From NCBI GenBank assembly GCA_033782935.1, contig JAWQEG010000717.1, positions 1,426,001 to 1,490,000 of the forward strand: DNA of 64,000 nucleotides. The letters are read 5' to 3'. The position numbers and the translations under genes were made by a program. Below the pieces are notes generated by a model, which saw only the letters and a program-made list of their open reading frames with translations, was not told the origin of the DNA and did not search any database. Shown here in pieces: positions 49,213-61,977 of the stretch. Each line of letters opens with the position of its first letter. Positions within the stretch are counted from its first letter, which is position 1. The stretch comes from Petrolisthes cinctipes. Its lineage: Eukaryota > Arthropoda > Malacostraca > Decapoda > Porcellanidae.

Positions 49213-50284
49213 CCGTTTAAATCTCAAATTCAGGCTCAAAACCCTCGAAAATTCGATATTTTGGGGTCCCAGAAGCGATCTGTACATGCTTACTCAGTGC
49301 TAGAATATTTTCTAAATATTGGCCCAAAACGTGCTGAAAATCGATATTTTAGGTGCCCAAAGTCGATACCTCAAATTCAGGCCCAAAACACCCGAAAATT
49401 CGATATTTTGGGGTCCCAGAAGCGAACTGTACATGCCTTGTCCGTGTTAGAGTATTTTCAAACTACAGACCCAAAACATACTAAAAATCTATCTTATAGA
49501 TGCCCAAAAGTCGATATGTGCGTGCATCATATGTACCCGTTTATATCTCAAATTCAGGCTCCAAACACCCGAAAATTCGATATTTTGGGGTCCCAGAAGC
49601 AATCTGTACATGCCTACTCAGATGCAGGCCAAAACATGCTAAAAATCGATATTTTAGGTGCCCAAAGTCAACATGTGTAGGCATCTCCTGCACTCGTTTA
49701 TATCTCAAATTCGACCTCAAAAAACCTGAAAATTTGATAATTTTGGGACCCAGAAGCGATCTGTACATGCCTACTCCGTGTTAAAGTATTTTAAATATAA
49801 TGACCCATAACATACTGAAAATCGATCTTTTAGGTGCCCAAAAGTCTATATGTGGATGCATCTTCTGTACCCGTTTATATCTCAAATTCTGGCTCAAAAC
49901 ACCCGAAAATTCGATATTTTGGGGTCCCAGAAGCGATCTGTACTTGCCTACTCCGTGTTAGAGTATTTTCAAAATACAGGCCCAATACAAGCTGAAAATC
50001 GATATTTTAGGTGACCAAAGTCACTATGTGTATGCATCCTCTACACCCGTTTATATCCCAAATTCAACCTCAAAACACCCGAAAATTCGATATTTTGGGG
50101 TCCCAGAAGCAAACTGTACATGCCTACTCAGTGCTAGAGTATTTTCAAAATACAGGCCCATAACATACTGAAAATCGATCTTTTAGGTGCCCAAAAGTCG
50201 ATATGTGCATGCATCTTCTGTACCCGTTTATATCTCAAATTCAGGCTCAAAACACCCGAAAATTCGGGATTTTGGGATCCCAGA
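49213..50284 (+). repeat. Long-range duplicated block, copy 2 (offset about 6,280 bp)
   Basis: Partner of 42,933-44,000. It keeps the fuller form at both places where copy 1 has indels (CTATATGTGG at 49,848; GTACTTGCCTACTCCG at 49,940). Divergence is visibly higher than in the 30-38 kb pair, suggesting an older event. Confidence 0.82.
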
Positions 50285-53232
50285 AGCAATCTGTACATGC
50301 CTACACAGATGCAGGCCCAAAACATGCTGAAAATCGATATTTTAGGTGCCCAAAGTCAACATGTGTATGCATCTTCTGCATTCGTTTATATCTCAAATTC
50401 AGGCTGAAACACCCGAAAATTCGATTTTTTGGGGTCCCAGAAGCGAACTTTACATGCCTACTCCGTGTTAGAGTATTTTCAAAATACAGGCCTAAAACAT
50501 GCTAAAAATCGATATTTTAGGTGCCCAAAGTCAATATGTGCATGCATCTTCTGTACCCGTTTATATCTCAAATTCAGGCTCAGAACACCCGAAAATTCGA
50601 TATTTTGGGGTCCCAGAAGCGAACTGTACATGCCTACTCCGTGTTAGAGTATTTTCAAAATACAGGCCCAAAACATACTGAAAATCGATCTTTTAGGTTC
50701 CCAAAAGTCGATATGTGCATGCATCTTCTGTACCCGTTTATATCTCAAATTCAACCTCAAAACACCCGAAAATTCGATAATTTTGGTTCCTAGAAGCGAT
50801 CTTTACATGTCTAGTCAGTGCTAGAATGTTTTCAAAAAATAGGCTCAAAACATGCTAAAAATCGATATTTTAAGTGTCCAAAGTCGATATGTGCATGCAT
50901 CTTCTGTACCCGTTTATATCTCAAATTCAGGCTGAAACACCCGAAAATTCTATATTTTGGGGTCCCAGAAGCGAACTGTAGATGCCTACTCCGTGTTAGA
51001 GTATTTTCAAAATACAGGCCTAAAACATGCTGAAAATCGATATTTTAGGTGCCCAAAGTCAATATGTGCATGCATCTTCTGTACCCGTTTATATCTCAAA
51101 TTCAGGCTCAAAAGACGTGAAAATTCGGTATTTTTGGGTCCTAGAAGCGATCTGTACATCCCTACTCCTAGTTAGAATGTTTTCAAGATACAGACCCAAA
51201 ACATGCTCACAATCGATATTTTAGGTGCCCAAAAGTCGATATGTGCATGCATCTTCTGTACCCGTTTATATCTCAAATTCAGGCTGAAACACCCGAAAAT
51301 TCGATATTTTGGGGTTCCAGAAGTGATCTGTACATGCCTACTTAGTGTTAGAATATTTTCAAAATATAGGCCCAAAACATGCTAAAAATCGATATTTTAG
51401 GTGCCCAAAGTCAATATGTGCATGCATCTTCTGTACCCGTTTATATCTCAAATTCAGGCTCAAAACACCCGAAAATTCGATATTTTTGGGTCCCAGAAGC
51501 GAACTGTACATGCCTACTCCGTGTTAGAGTATTTTCAAAATACAGGCCCAAAACATACTGAAAATCGATCTTTTAGGTGCCCAAAAGTCGATATGTGCAT
51601 GCATCTTCTGTACCCGTTTATATCCCAAATTCAACCTCAAAACACCCGAAAATTCGATATTTTTGGGTCCCAGAAGCGATCTGTACATGCCTACTCAGTG
51701 CTAGAATTTTTTCAAAATATAGGCTCAAAACATGCTAAAAATCGATATTTTAAGTGTCCAAAGTCGATATGTGCATGCATCATCTGTACCCGTTTATATC
51801 TCAAATTTAGGCTCAAAACACCCGAAAATTCGATATTTTTGGGTCCCAGAAGTGATCTGTACATGCCTACTTAGTACTAGAATTTTTTCAAAATATAGGC
51901 CCAAAACATGCTAAAAATCGATATTTTAGGTGCCCAAATTCGATATCTCAAATTCAGGCCAAAAACACCCGAAAATTCGATATTTTGCGGTCCCAGAAGC
52001 GAACTGTACATGCCTACTCCGTGTTAGAGTATTTTCAAAATACAGGTCCTAAACATACTGAAAATCGATCTTTTAGGTGCCCAAAAGTCGATATGTGCAT
52101 GCACCTTCTGTACCCGTTTATATCTCTAATTCAGGCTCAAAACACCCGAAAATTCGATATTTTGGTGTCCCAGAAGCGATCTGTACATGCCTACTCAGAT
52201 GCAGGCCCAAAACATGCTGAAAATCGATATTTTAGGTGCCCAATGTCGACATGTGTATGAATTTTCTGCACTCGATTATATGTCAAATTCATCCTCAAAA
52301 CACCCGAAAATTCGATAATTTTGGGTCCCAGAAGCGATCTGTACATGTCTAGTCAATGCTAGAATGTTTTCAAATTATAGGCGCATAACATGCTAAAAAT
52401 CGATATTTTAAGTGTCCAAAGTCGATATGTGCATGCATCTTCTGTAACCGTTTATATCTCAAATTCAGGCTCAAAACACCCGAAAATTCTATATTTTAGG
52501 GTCCCAGAAGCGATCTGTACATGCCTACTCATAGTTAGAGCATTTTCAAAATACAGGCCCAAAACATGCTGAAAATCGATATTTTAGGTGCCCAAAGTCA
52601 ATATGTGCATGCATCTTCTGTACCCGTTTATATCTCAAATTCAACCTCAAAACACCCGAAAATTCGATATTTTGGGGTCCCAGAAGCGATCTGTACATGC
52701 CTACTCCGTGTAAAAGTATTTTTAATATACTGGCCCAAAACATGCTGAAAATCGATCTTTTAGGTGCTCAAAAGTCGATATGTGCATGCATTTTCTGTAC
52801 TCGTTTATATCCCAAATTTAACCTCAAAACACCCGAAAATTCGATATTTTTGGGTCCCAGAAGCGATCTGTACATGCCTACTCAGATGCAGGCCCAAAAC
52901 ATGCTGAACATCGATATTTTAGGTGCCCAAAGTCAACATGTGTATGCATCTTCTGCACTCGTTTATATCTCAAATTCAACCTCAAAACACCCGAAAATTC
53001 AATATTTTTGGGTCCTAGAAGCGATCTGTACATGCCTACTCAGTGCTAGAATGTTTTCAAATATAGGCTCAAAATATGCTAAAAATCGATAATTTAAGAG
53101 TCCAAAGTCGATATGTGCATGCATCTTCTGTACCCGTTTATATCTCTAATTCAGGCTCAAAACACCCGGAAATTCGATATTTTTGGGTCCCAGAAACGAT
53201 CTGTACATGCCTACTCATAGTTAGAGTATTTT
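50285..53232 (+). repeat. Mosaic satellite segment, mostly full-length
   Basis: Largely full-length monomers with a CAGGCTGAAACACCCG form (one A lost) at 50,400, 50,930 and 51,290, showing local spread of that variant. 52,214-52,624 pairs with 44.0 kb. No non-satellite sequence is seen. Confidence 0.85.
52214..52624 (+). repeat. Long-range duplicated block, copy 2 (offset 8,174 bp)
   Basis: Partner of 44,040-44,450, with the same rare forms and a few extra changes (GTATGAATTTTCTGC near 52,258, TTCATCCTC near 52,290). Confidence 0.75.
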
Positions 53233-54043
53233 CAAAATACAGGCCCAAAACATGCTCAAAATCGATATTTTAGGTGCCCAAAAGTCGATATGTGCATGCA
53301 TCTTCTGTACCTGTTTATATCTCTAATTCAGGCTCAAAACACCCGAAAATTCGATATTTTGGGGTCCCAGAAGTAATCTGTACATTCCTACTTAGTGGTA
53401 GAATATTTTCAAAATATAGGCCCGAAACATGCTAAAAATCGATATTTTAAGTGTCCAAAGTCGATATGTGCATGCATCATCTGAACCCGTTTATATCTCA
53501 AATTCAGGCTCAAACCACCCGAAAATTCGATATTTTGGGGTCCCAGAAGCGAACTGTACATGCCTACTCAATGCTAGAGTATTTTCAAAATACAGGCACA
53601 AAACATACTGAAAATCGAACTTTTAGGTGCCCAAAAGTCGATTTGTGTATGCATCTTCTGTACCCGTTTATATCCCAAATTCAACCTCAAAACACCCGAA
53701 AATTCGATATTTTTGGGTCCCAGAAGCGATCTGTACATGCCTACTCAGTGCTAGAATTTTTTCAAAAAATAGGCTCAAAACATGCGAGAAATCGATATTT
53801 TAAGTGTCCAAAGTCGATATGTACATGCATCATCTGTACCCGTTTATATCTCAAATTCAGGCTCAAAACACGCGAAAATTCGATATTTTGGGGTCCCAGA
53901 AGTGATCTGTACATGCCTAGTCAGATGCAGGCCCAAAACATGCTGAAAATCGATATTTTAGTTGCCCAAAGTTAACATGTGTATGCATCTTCTGCACTCG
54001 TTTATATCTCAAATTCAACCTCAAAACACCCAAAAATTCGATA
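53233..54043 (+). repeat. Long-range duplicated block, copy 2 (offset 6,173 bp)
   Basis: Partner of 47,060-47,870, with modest divergence, including AGTAATCTG for AGTGATCTG and CTTAGTGGTAG for CTTAGTTCTAG. Confidence 0.75.
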
Positions 54044-54239
54044 ATTTTGGGTTCCAGAAGCGATCTGTACATGTCTAGTCAGTGCTAGAATGTTTTCAAA
54101 ATATAGGCTCAAAACATGCTAAAAATCGATATTTTAAGTGTCCAAAGTCGATATGTGCATGCATCATCTGTACCCGTTAATATCTAAAATTCAGGCTCAA
54201 AACACCCGAAAATTCGATATTTTGGGGTCCCAGAAGCGA

Positions 54240-55440
54240 TCTGTACATGCCTACTCAGTGTTTGAATATTTTCAAAATATTGGCCCAAAACATGGGAAAA
54301 ATCGATATTTTAGGTGCTCAAAGTCGATATCTCAAATTCAGACCTAAAACACCCAAAAATTCGATATTTTGGGGTCCCAAAAGCGATCTGTGCATGCCTA
54401 CTCCGTGTTAGAGTATTTTCAATATATAGGCCCAAAACATACTGAAAATCGATCTTTTAGGTGCCCAAAAGTCGATATGTGGATGCATCTTCTGTACCCG
54501 TTTATATCTCAAATTCAGGCTCAAAACGCCCGAAAATTCGATATTTTGGGGTCCCAGAAGCGATCTGTACATGCCTACTCAGTGCTAGAGTATTTTCAAA
54601 ATACAGGCCCAAAACATACTGAAAATCGATCTTTTAGGTGCCCAAAAGTCGATATGTGCATGCATCTTCTGTACCCGTTTATATCTCACATTCAGGCTCC
54701 AAACACCCGAAAATTCGATATTTTGGGGTCCCAGAAGCAATCTGTACATGCCTACTCAGATGCAGACCCAAAACATGCTGAAAATCGATATTTTAGGTGC
54801 CCAAAGTCAACATGTGTATGCATCTTCTGCACTCGTTTATATCTCAAATTCAACCTCAAAACACCCGAATATTCGATAATTTTGGGTCCCAGAAGCGATC
54901 TGTACATGCCTACTCCGTGTTAAAGTATTTTCAATATACAGGCCCATAACATACTGAAAATCGATCTTTTAGGTGCCCAAAAGTCGATATGTGTATGCAT
55001 CTTCTGTACCCGTTTATATCATAAATTCAGGCTCAAAACACCCGAAAATTCGATATTTTGGGGTCCCAGAAGCGATCTGTACTTGCCTACTCCGTGTTAA
55101 AGTATTTTCAAAATACAGGCCCAAAACAAGCTGAAAATCGATATTTTAGGTGACCAAAGTCACTATGTGTATGCATCTTCTACACCCGTTTATATCCCAA
55201 ATTCAACCTCAAAACAACCGAAAATTCGATATTATTGGGTCCCAGAAACGATCTGTACATGCCTACTCAGTGCTAGAATGTTTTCAAAATATAGGCTCAA
55301 AACATGCTAAAAATCGATATTTTAAGTGTCAAAAGTCGATATGTGCATTTATCATCTGTACTCGTTTATATCTCAAATTCAGGCCCAAAACACCCGAAAA
55401 TTCGATATTTTGGCGTCCCAGAAGTGAACTGTACATGCCT
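54240..55440 (+). repeat. Long-range duplicated block, copy 1 (offset 7,738 to 7,708 bp)
   Basis: Matches 61,978-63,148. Shared marks are CAGTGTTTGAATATTTTC, GGTGCTCAAAGTCG, CAAAAGCGATCTGTGCATG, AAAGTCACTATGTG, ATTATTGGGTCCC and GTGCATTTATCATC. The offset falls by 30 bp in the middle because copy 2 has an A-short half where this copy is full length. Confidence 0.8.
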
Positions 55441-58264
55441 ACTCCTAGTTAGAGTATTTTCAAAATATAGGCCCAAAACATGCTGAAAATCGATATTTTA
55501 GGTGCACAAAGTCAATATGTGCATGCATCTTCTGTACCCGTTTATATCTCAAATTCAGGCTCCAAACACCCGAAAATTCGATATTTTGGGGTCCCAGAAG
55601 CGATCTGTACATGCCTACTCAGATGCAGGCGCAAAACATGCTGAAAATCGATATTTTAGGTGCCCAAAGTCAACATTTGTATGCATCTTCTGCACTCGTT
55701 TATCTCTCAAATTCAACCTCAAAACACCCGAAAATTCGAAAATTTTGGTTCCCTGAAGCGATCTGTACATGTCTATTCAGTGCTGGAATGTTTTAAAAGT
55801 ATAGGCACAAAACATGCTAAAAATCGATATTTTAAGTGTCCAAAGTCGATATGTGCATGCATTTTCTGTACCCGTTTATATCTCAAATTCAGGCTCAAAA
55901 CACCCGAAAATTGGATATTTTGGGTTCCCAGAAGCGATCTGTACATGCCTACTCCTAGTTAGAGTATTTTCAAAATACAAGCCCAAAACATGCTGAAAAT
56001 CGATATTTTAGGTGCCCAAAGTCAATATGTGCATGCATCTTCTGTACCCGTTTATATCTCAAATTCAGGCTCAAAACTCCCGAAAATTCGATATTTTTGG
56101 GTCCTAGAAGCGATCTGTACATCCCTACTCCTAGTTAGAATGTTTTCAAGATGCAGACCCAAAACATGCTCAAAATTGATATTTTAGGTGCCCTAAAGTC
56201 GATATGTGCATGAATCTTCTGTACCTGTTTATATCTCAAATTCAGGCTCAAAACACCCGAAAACTCGATATTTTGGGGTCCCAGAAGTGATCTGTACATG
56301 CCTACTTAGTGCTAGAATATTTTCAATATATACGCCCAGAACATGCTAAATCGATATTTTAGGTGCCCAAAGTCGATATCTCAAATTCAGGCCAAAAACA
56401 CCCGAAAATTCGATATTTTGGGGTCCCAGAAGAGAACGGTACATGCCTACTCAGTGCTAGAGTATTTTCAAAATACAGGCCCAAAACATACTGAAAATCG
56501 ATCTTTTAGGTGCCCAAAAGTCGATATGCGCATGCATCTTCTGTACCCGTTTATATCTCAAATTCAGGCTTCAAACACCCGAAAATTCGATATTTTGGGG
56601 TCCCAGAAGCGATCTGTACATGCCTACTCAGAAGCAGGCCCAAAACATGCTGAAAATTGATATTTTAGGAGCCCAAAGTCAACATGTGTATGCATCTTCT
56701 GCACTCATTTATATACCAAATTCAACCTCAAAACACCCAAAAATTTGGTATTTTTGGGTCCTAGATGTGATCTGTACATCCCTACTCCTAGTTAGAGTAT
56801 TTTCAAAATACAGACCCAAAACATGCTTAAAAATCGATATTTTAGGTGCCCAAAAGTCGATATGTGCATGCATCTTCTGTACCTGTTTATATCACTAATT
56901 CAGGCTCAAAACACCCGAAAATTCGATAATTTTGGGGTCCAAAAGCGATCTGTACATGTCTAGTCAGTGCTAGAATGTTTTCAAAATATAGGCTCAAAAC
57001 ATGCTAAAAATCGATATTTTAAGTGTCCAAAGTCGATATGTGCATGCATCTTCCAAACCCGTTTATATCTCAAATTCAGGCTCAAAACACCCGAAAATTC
57101 GGTATTTTTGGGTCCTTAAAGCTATCTGTACATCCCTACTCCTAGTTAGAATGTTTTAAAGATACAGACCCAAAACGTGCTCAAAATCGATATTTTAGGT
57201 GCCCAAAAGTCGATATGTGCATGCATCTACCGTAGCCGTTTATATCTTAAATTCAGGCTCAAAACACCTGAAAATTCGATATTTTGGGGTCCTTGAAGCG
57301 ATCTATACATGCCTACTCAATGCTAGAATATTTTCAAAATATAGACCCAAAACATACTAAAAATCGATATTTAAGGTGCTTAAAGTCGATATCTCAAATT
57401 CAGGCTCAAAACATCCAAATATTCGATATTTTGGGGTCCCATAAGCGATCTGTACATGCCTACTCCTAGTTAGAGTATTTTCAAAATACAGGCCAAAACA
57501 TGCTGAAAATCGATATTTTAGGTGCCCAAAGTCAATATGTGCATGCATCTTCTGTACCCGTTTATATCTCAAATTCAGGCTCAAAAGACCCGAAAATTCG
57601 GTATTTTTGGGTCCTAGAAGCGATCTGTACATCCCTACTCCTAGTTAGAATGTTTTCAAGATACAGACCCAAAACATGCTCAAAATCGATATTTTAGGTG
57701 CCCAAAAGTCGATATGTGCATGAATCTTCTGTACCCGTTTATATCTCAAATTCAGGTTTAAAACACCTGAAAATTCGATATTTTGGGGTCCCAGAAGCGA
57801 ACTGTACATGCCTTCTCCGTGTTAGAGTATTTTCAAAATATAGGCCCAAAACATGCTAAAAATCGATATTTTAGGTGCCCAAAGTCGATATCTTAAATTC
57901 AGGCCCAAAACACCCGAAAATTCGATATTTTGGGGTCTCAGAAGCGAACTGTACATGCCTATCCCGTGTTAGAGTATTTTTAAAATACATGCCCAAAGCA
58001 TACGGAAAATCGATCTTTTAGGTGCCCAAAAGTCGATATGTGAATGCATCTTTTGTACCCGTTTATATCCAAAATTCAACCTCAAAAAACCCGAAAATTC
58101 GATATTTTGGGGTCCCAGAAGCGATCTGTACATGCCTACTCAGATTCAGGCCCAAAACATGCTGAACATCGATATTTTAGGTGCCCAAAGTCAACATGGG
58201 TATGCATCTTCTGCACTCGTTTATATCTCAAATTCAACCTCAAAACACCCGAAAATTCAATATT
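55441..58264 (+). repeat. Mosaic satellite segment
   Basis: Full-length, A-short and B-short monomers. 57,440-57,690 pairs with 60,430-60,680 at 2,990 bp (CCCATAAGCG, CAGGCCAAAACATGC with one base lost, CAAAAGACCCG). No other feature is seen. Confidence 0.84.
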
Positions 58265-58764
58265 TTGGCGTCCCAGAAGTGATCTGTACATGCCTACTTA
58301 GTGATAGAATATTTTCAATATATAGGCCCAAAACATGCTAAAAATCGATATTTTAGGTGCCCAAAGTCGATATCTCAAATTCAGGCTCAAAACACCCGAA
58401 AATTCGATATTTTGGGGTCCCAGAAGCGAACTGTAAATGCCTACTCCGTGATAGAGTATTTTTAAAATACAGGCCCAAAACATTCTGAAAATCGATCTTT
58501 TAGGTGCCCAAAAGTCGTTAAGTGCATGCATCTTCTGTACCCGTTTATATCTCAAATTCAGGCTCCAAACACCCGAAAATTCTATATTTTGGGGTCCCAG
58601 AAGCGATCTGTACATGCCTATTCAGATGCAGGCCCAAAACATGCTAAAAATCGATATTTTAGGTGCCCAAAACCAACATGTGTATGCATCATCTGCACTC
58701 GTTTATATCTCAAATTCAACCTCAAAACACCCGAAAATTCGATAATTTTGGGTCCCAGAAGCGA
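58265..58764 (+). repeat. Duplicated block, copy 1 (offset 2,861 bp)
   Basis: Matches 61,126-61,625, with similarity continuing to about 61,690. Shared forms are TTTTGGCGTCCC, CTTAGTGATAG, AATATATAGGCCC, CCGTGATAGAG, CAAAACATTCTG, AAAGTCGTTA and AAAACCAACATG. Confidence 0.78.
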
Positions 58765-59440
58765 TCTGTACATGTCTAGTCAGTGCTAGAATGTTTTCAA
58801 AATATAGGCTCAAAACATGCTAAAAATCGATATTTTAAGTGTCCAAAGTCGATATGTGCATGCATCTTCTGTACCCGTTTATATTTCAAATTCAGGCTCA
58901 AAACACCTGAAAATTCGATATTTTTGGGTCCTAGAAGCGATCTGTACATGCCTACTCATAGTTAGAGTATTTTCAAAATAAAGGCCCAAAACATGCTGAA
59001 AATCGATATTTTAGGTGCCCAAAGTCAATATGTGCATGCATCTTCTGTACCCGTTTATATCTCAAATTCAGGCTCAAAACACCCGAAAATTCGATATTTT
59101 TGGGTCCCAGGAGCGATCTGTACATGCCTACTCAGTGCTAGAATATTTTCAAAATATAGGCCCAAAACATACTAAAAATCGATATTTAAGGTGCTTAAAG
59201 TCGATATCTCAAATTCAGGCTCAAAACATCCAAATATTCGCTATTTTGGGGTCCCAGAAGCGATCTGTACATGCCTACTCCGTGTAAAAGCATTTTTAAT
59301 ATACAGGCCCAAAACATACTGAAAATCGATCTTTTAGGTGCCCAAAAGTCGATATGTGCATGCATTTACTGTACCCGTTTATATCCCAAATTCAACCTCA
59401 AAACACCCGAAAATTCGATATTTTGGGGTCCCAGAAGGGA
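58765..59440 (+). repeat. 676-bp (4-monomer) tandem duplication, copy 1
   Basis: Landmarks at 58,783, 58,993 and 59,271 recur exactly 676 bp later. The unit holds three full-length monomers and one A-short monomer. It includes the odd TTTAAGGTGCTTAAAG, ACATCCAAATATTCG and GTAAAAGCATTTTTAATATAC forms. Few differences are seen between copies, so it is young. Confidence 0.87.
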
Positions 59441-60116
59441 TCTGTACATGTCTAGTCAGTGCTAGAATGTTTTCAAAATATAGGCTCAAAACATGCTAAA
59501 AATCTATATTTTAAGTGTCCAAAGTTGATATGTGCATGCATCTTCTGTACCCGTTTATATTTCAAATTCAGGCTCAAAACACCTGAAAATTCGATATTTT
59601 TGGGTCCCAGAAGCGATCTGTACATGCCTACTCATAGTTAGAGTATTTTCAAAATACAGGCCCAAAACATGCTGAAAATCGATATTTTAGGTGCCCAAAG
59701 TCAATATGTGCATGCATCTTCTGTACCCGTTTATATCTCAAATTCAGGCTCAAAACACCCGAAAATTCGTTATTTTTGGGTCCCAGGAGCGATCTGTACA
59801 TGCCTACTCAGTGCTAGAATATTTTCAAAATATAGGCCCAAAACATACTAAAAATCGATATTTAAGGTGCTTAAAGTCGATATCTCAAATTCAGGCTCAA
59901 AACATCCAAATATTCGATATTTTGGGGTCCCAGAAGCGATCTGTACATGCCTACTCCGTGTAAAAGCATTTTTAATATACAGGTCCAAAACATACTGAAA
60001 ATCGATCTTTTAGGTGCCCAAAAGTCGATATGTGCATGCATTTTCTGTACCCGTTTATATCCCAAATTCAACCTCAAAACACCCGAAAATTCGATATTTT
60101 GGGGTCCCAGAAGGGA
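59441..60116 (+). repeat. 676-bp (4-monomer) tandem duplication, copy 2
   Basis: Nearly identical to copy 1. It differs at AATCTATATTTT (59,503), AAAGTTGATATG (59,521) and a few single bases. Similarity stops after GAAGGGATCTGTACATG, where this copy continues CCTACTCAG and copy 1 continues TCTAGTCAG. Confidence 0.87.
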
Positions 60117-61125
60117 TCTGTACATGCCTACTCAGTGCTAGAATTTTTTCAAAATATAGGCTCAAAACATGCTAAAATTCGATATTTTAAGTGTCCAAAG
60201 TCGATATGTGCATGCATCATCTGTACCCGTTAATATCTAAAATTCAGGCTCAAAACACCCGAAAATTCGATATTTTGGGGTCACAGAAGTGATCGTACAT
60301 GCCTACTTAGTGCTAGAATATATTCAAAATAAAGGTCCAAAGCATGCTAAAAATCGATATTTTAGGTGCCCAAAGTCGGTATCTCAAATTCAGGCTTAAA
60401 ACACCCAAAAATTCGATATTTTGGTGTCCCATAAGCGATCTGTACATGCCTACTCCTAGTTAGAGTATTTTCAAAATACAGGCCAAAACATGCTGAAAAT
60501 CGATATTTTAGGTGCCCAAAGTCAATATGTGCATGCATCTTCTGTACCCGTTTATATCTCAAATTCAGGCTCAAAAGACCCGAAAATTCGGTATTTTTGG
60601 GTCCTAGAAGCGATCTGTACATCCCTACTCCTAGTTAGAATGTTTTCAAGATACAGACCCAAAACATGCTAAAAATCGATATTTTAGGTGCCCAAAAGTC
60701 GATATGTGGATGCATCTTCTGTACCCGTTTATATCTCAAATTTAGGCTCAAAACACCCGAAAATTCGATATTTTGGGGTCCAAGAAGCGATCTGTACTTG
60801 CCTACTCCGTGTTAGAGTATTTTCAAAATACTGGCCCAAAACAAGCTGAAAATCGATATTTTAGGTGACCAAAGTCAATATGTGTATGCATCTTCTGTAC
60901 CCGTTTATATCTCAAATTCAGCCTCAAAACACCCGAAAATTCGATATTTTGTGGTCCCAGAAGCGATCTGTACATGCCTACTCAGTGTTAGAGTATTTTC
61001 AAAATATAGGCTCAAAACATGCAAAAAATCGATATTTTAAGTGTCCAAAGTCGATATGTGCATGCATCATCTGTACCCGTTTATATCTCAAATTCAGTCT
61101 CAAAAACACACGAAAATTCGATATT
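60117..61125 (+). repeat. Mosaic satellite segment
   Basis: About six monomers. 60,430-60,680 pairs with 57,440-57,690. A 2-bp loss (GTGATCGTACATG at 60,290) is private. Only satellite is seen. Confidence 0.83.
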
Positions 61126-61690
61126 TTGGCGTCCCAGAAGTGATCTGTACATGCCTACTTAGTGATAGAATATTTTCAATATATAGGCCCAAAACATGCT
61201 AAAAATCGATATTTTAGGTGCCCAAAGTCGATATCTTAAATTCAGGCTCAAAACACCCGAAAATTCGATATTTTGGGGTCCCAGAAGCGAACTGTACATG
61301 CCTACTCCGTGATAGAGTATTTTTAAAATACAGGCCCAAAACATTCTGAAAATCGATCTTTTAGGTGCCCAAAAGTCGTTATGTGCATGCATCTTCTGTA
61401 CCCGTTTATATCTCAAATTCAGGTCCTAACACCCGAAAATTCTATATTTTGGGGTCCCAGAAGCGATCCGTACATGCCTATTCAGATGCAGGCCCAAAAC
61501 ATGCTAAAAATCGATATTTTAGGTGCCCAAAACCAACATGTGTATGCATCATCTGCACTCGTTTATATCTCAAATTCAACCTCAAAACACCCGAAAATTC
61601 GATAATTTTGGGTCCCAGAAGCGATCTGTACATGTCTAGTCAGTGCTAGAATGTTTTCAAAATATAGGCTCAAAACATGCTCAAAATCGA
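61126..61690 (+). repeat. Duplicated block, copy 2 (offset 2,861 bp)
   Basis: Partner of the block starting at 58,265. It has a local change at CAGGTCCTAACACCC (61,422), where the partner has CAGGCTCCAAACACCC. Confidence 0.78.
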
Positions 61691-61977
61691 TATTTTAAGT
61701 GTCCAAAGTCGATATGTGCATGCATCATCTGTACCCGTTTATATCTCAAATTCAGGCTCAAAACACCCGAAAATTCGGTATTTTTGGGTCCTAGAAGCGA
61801 TCTTTACATCCCTACTCCTAGTTAGTATGTTTTCAAGATACAAACCCAAAACATGCTCAAAATCGATATTTTAGGTTCCCAAAAGTCGATATGTGCATGC
61901 ATCTTTTGTACCCGTTTATATCTCAAATTCAGGCTCAAAACACCCGAAAATTCAATATTTTGGGGTCCCAGAAGCGA

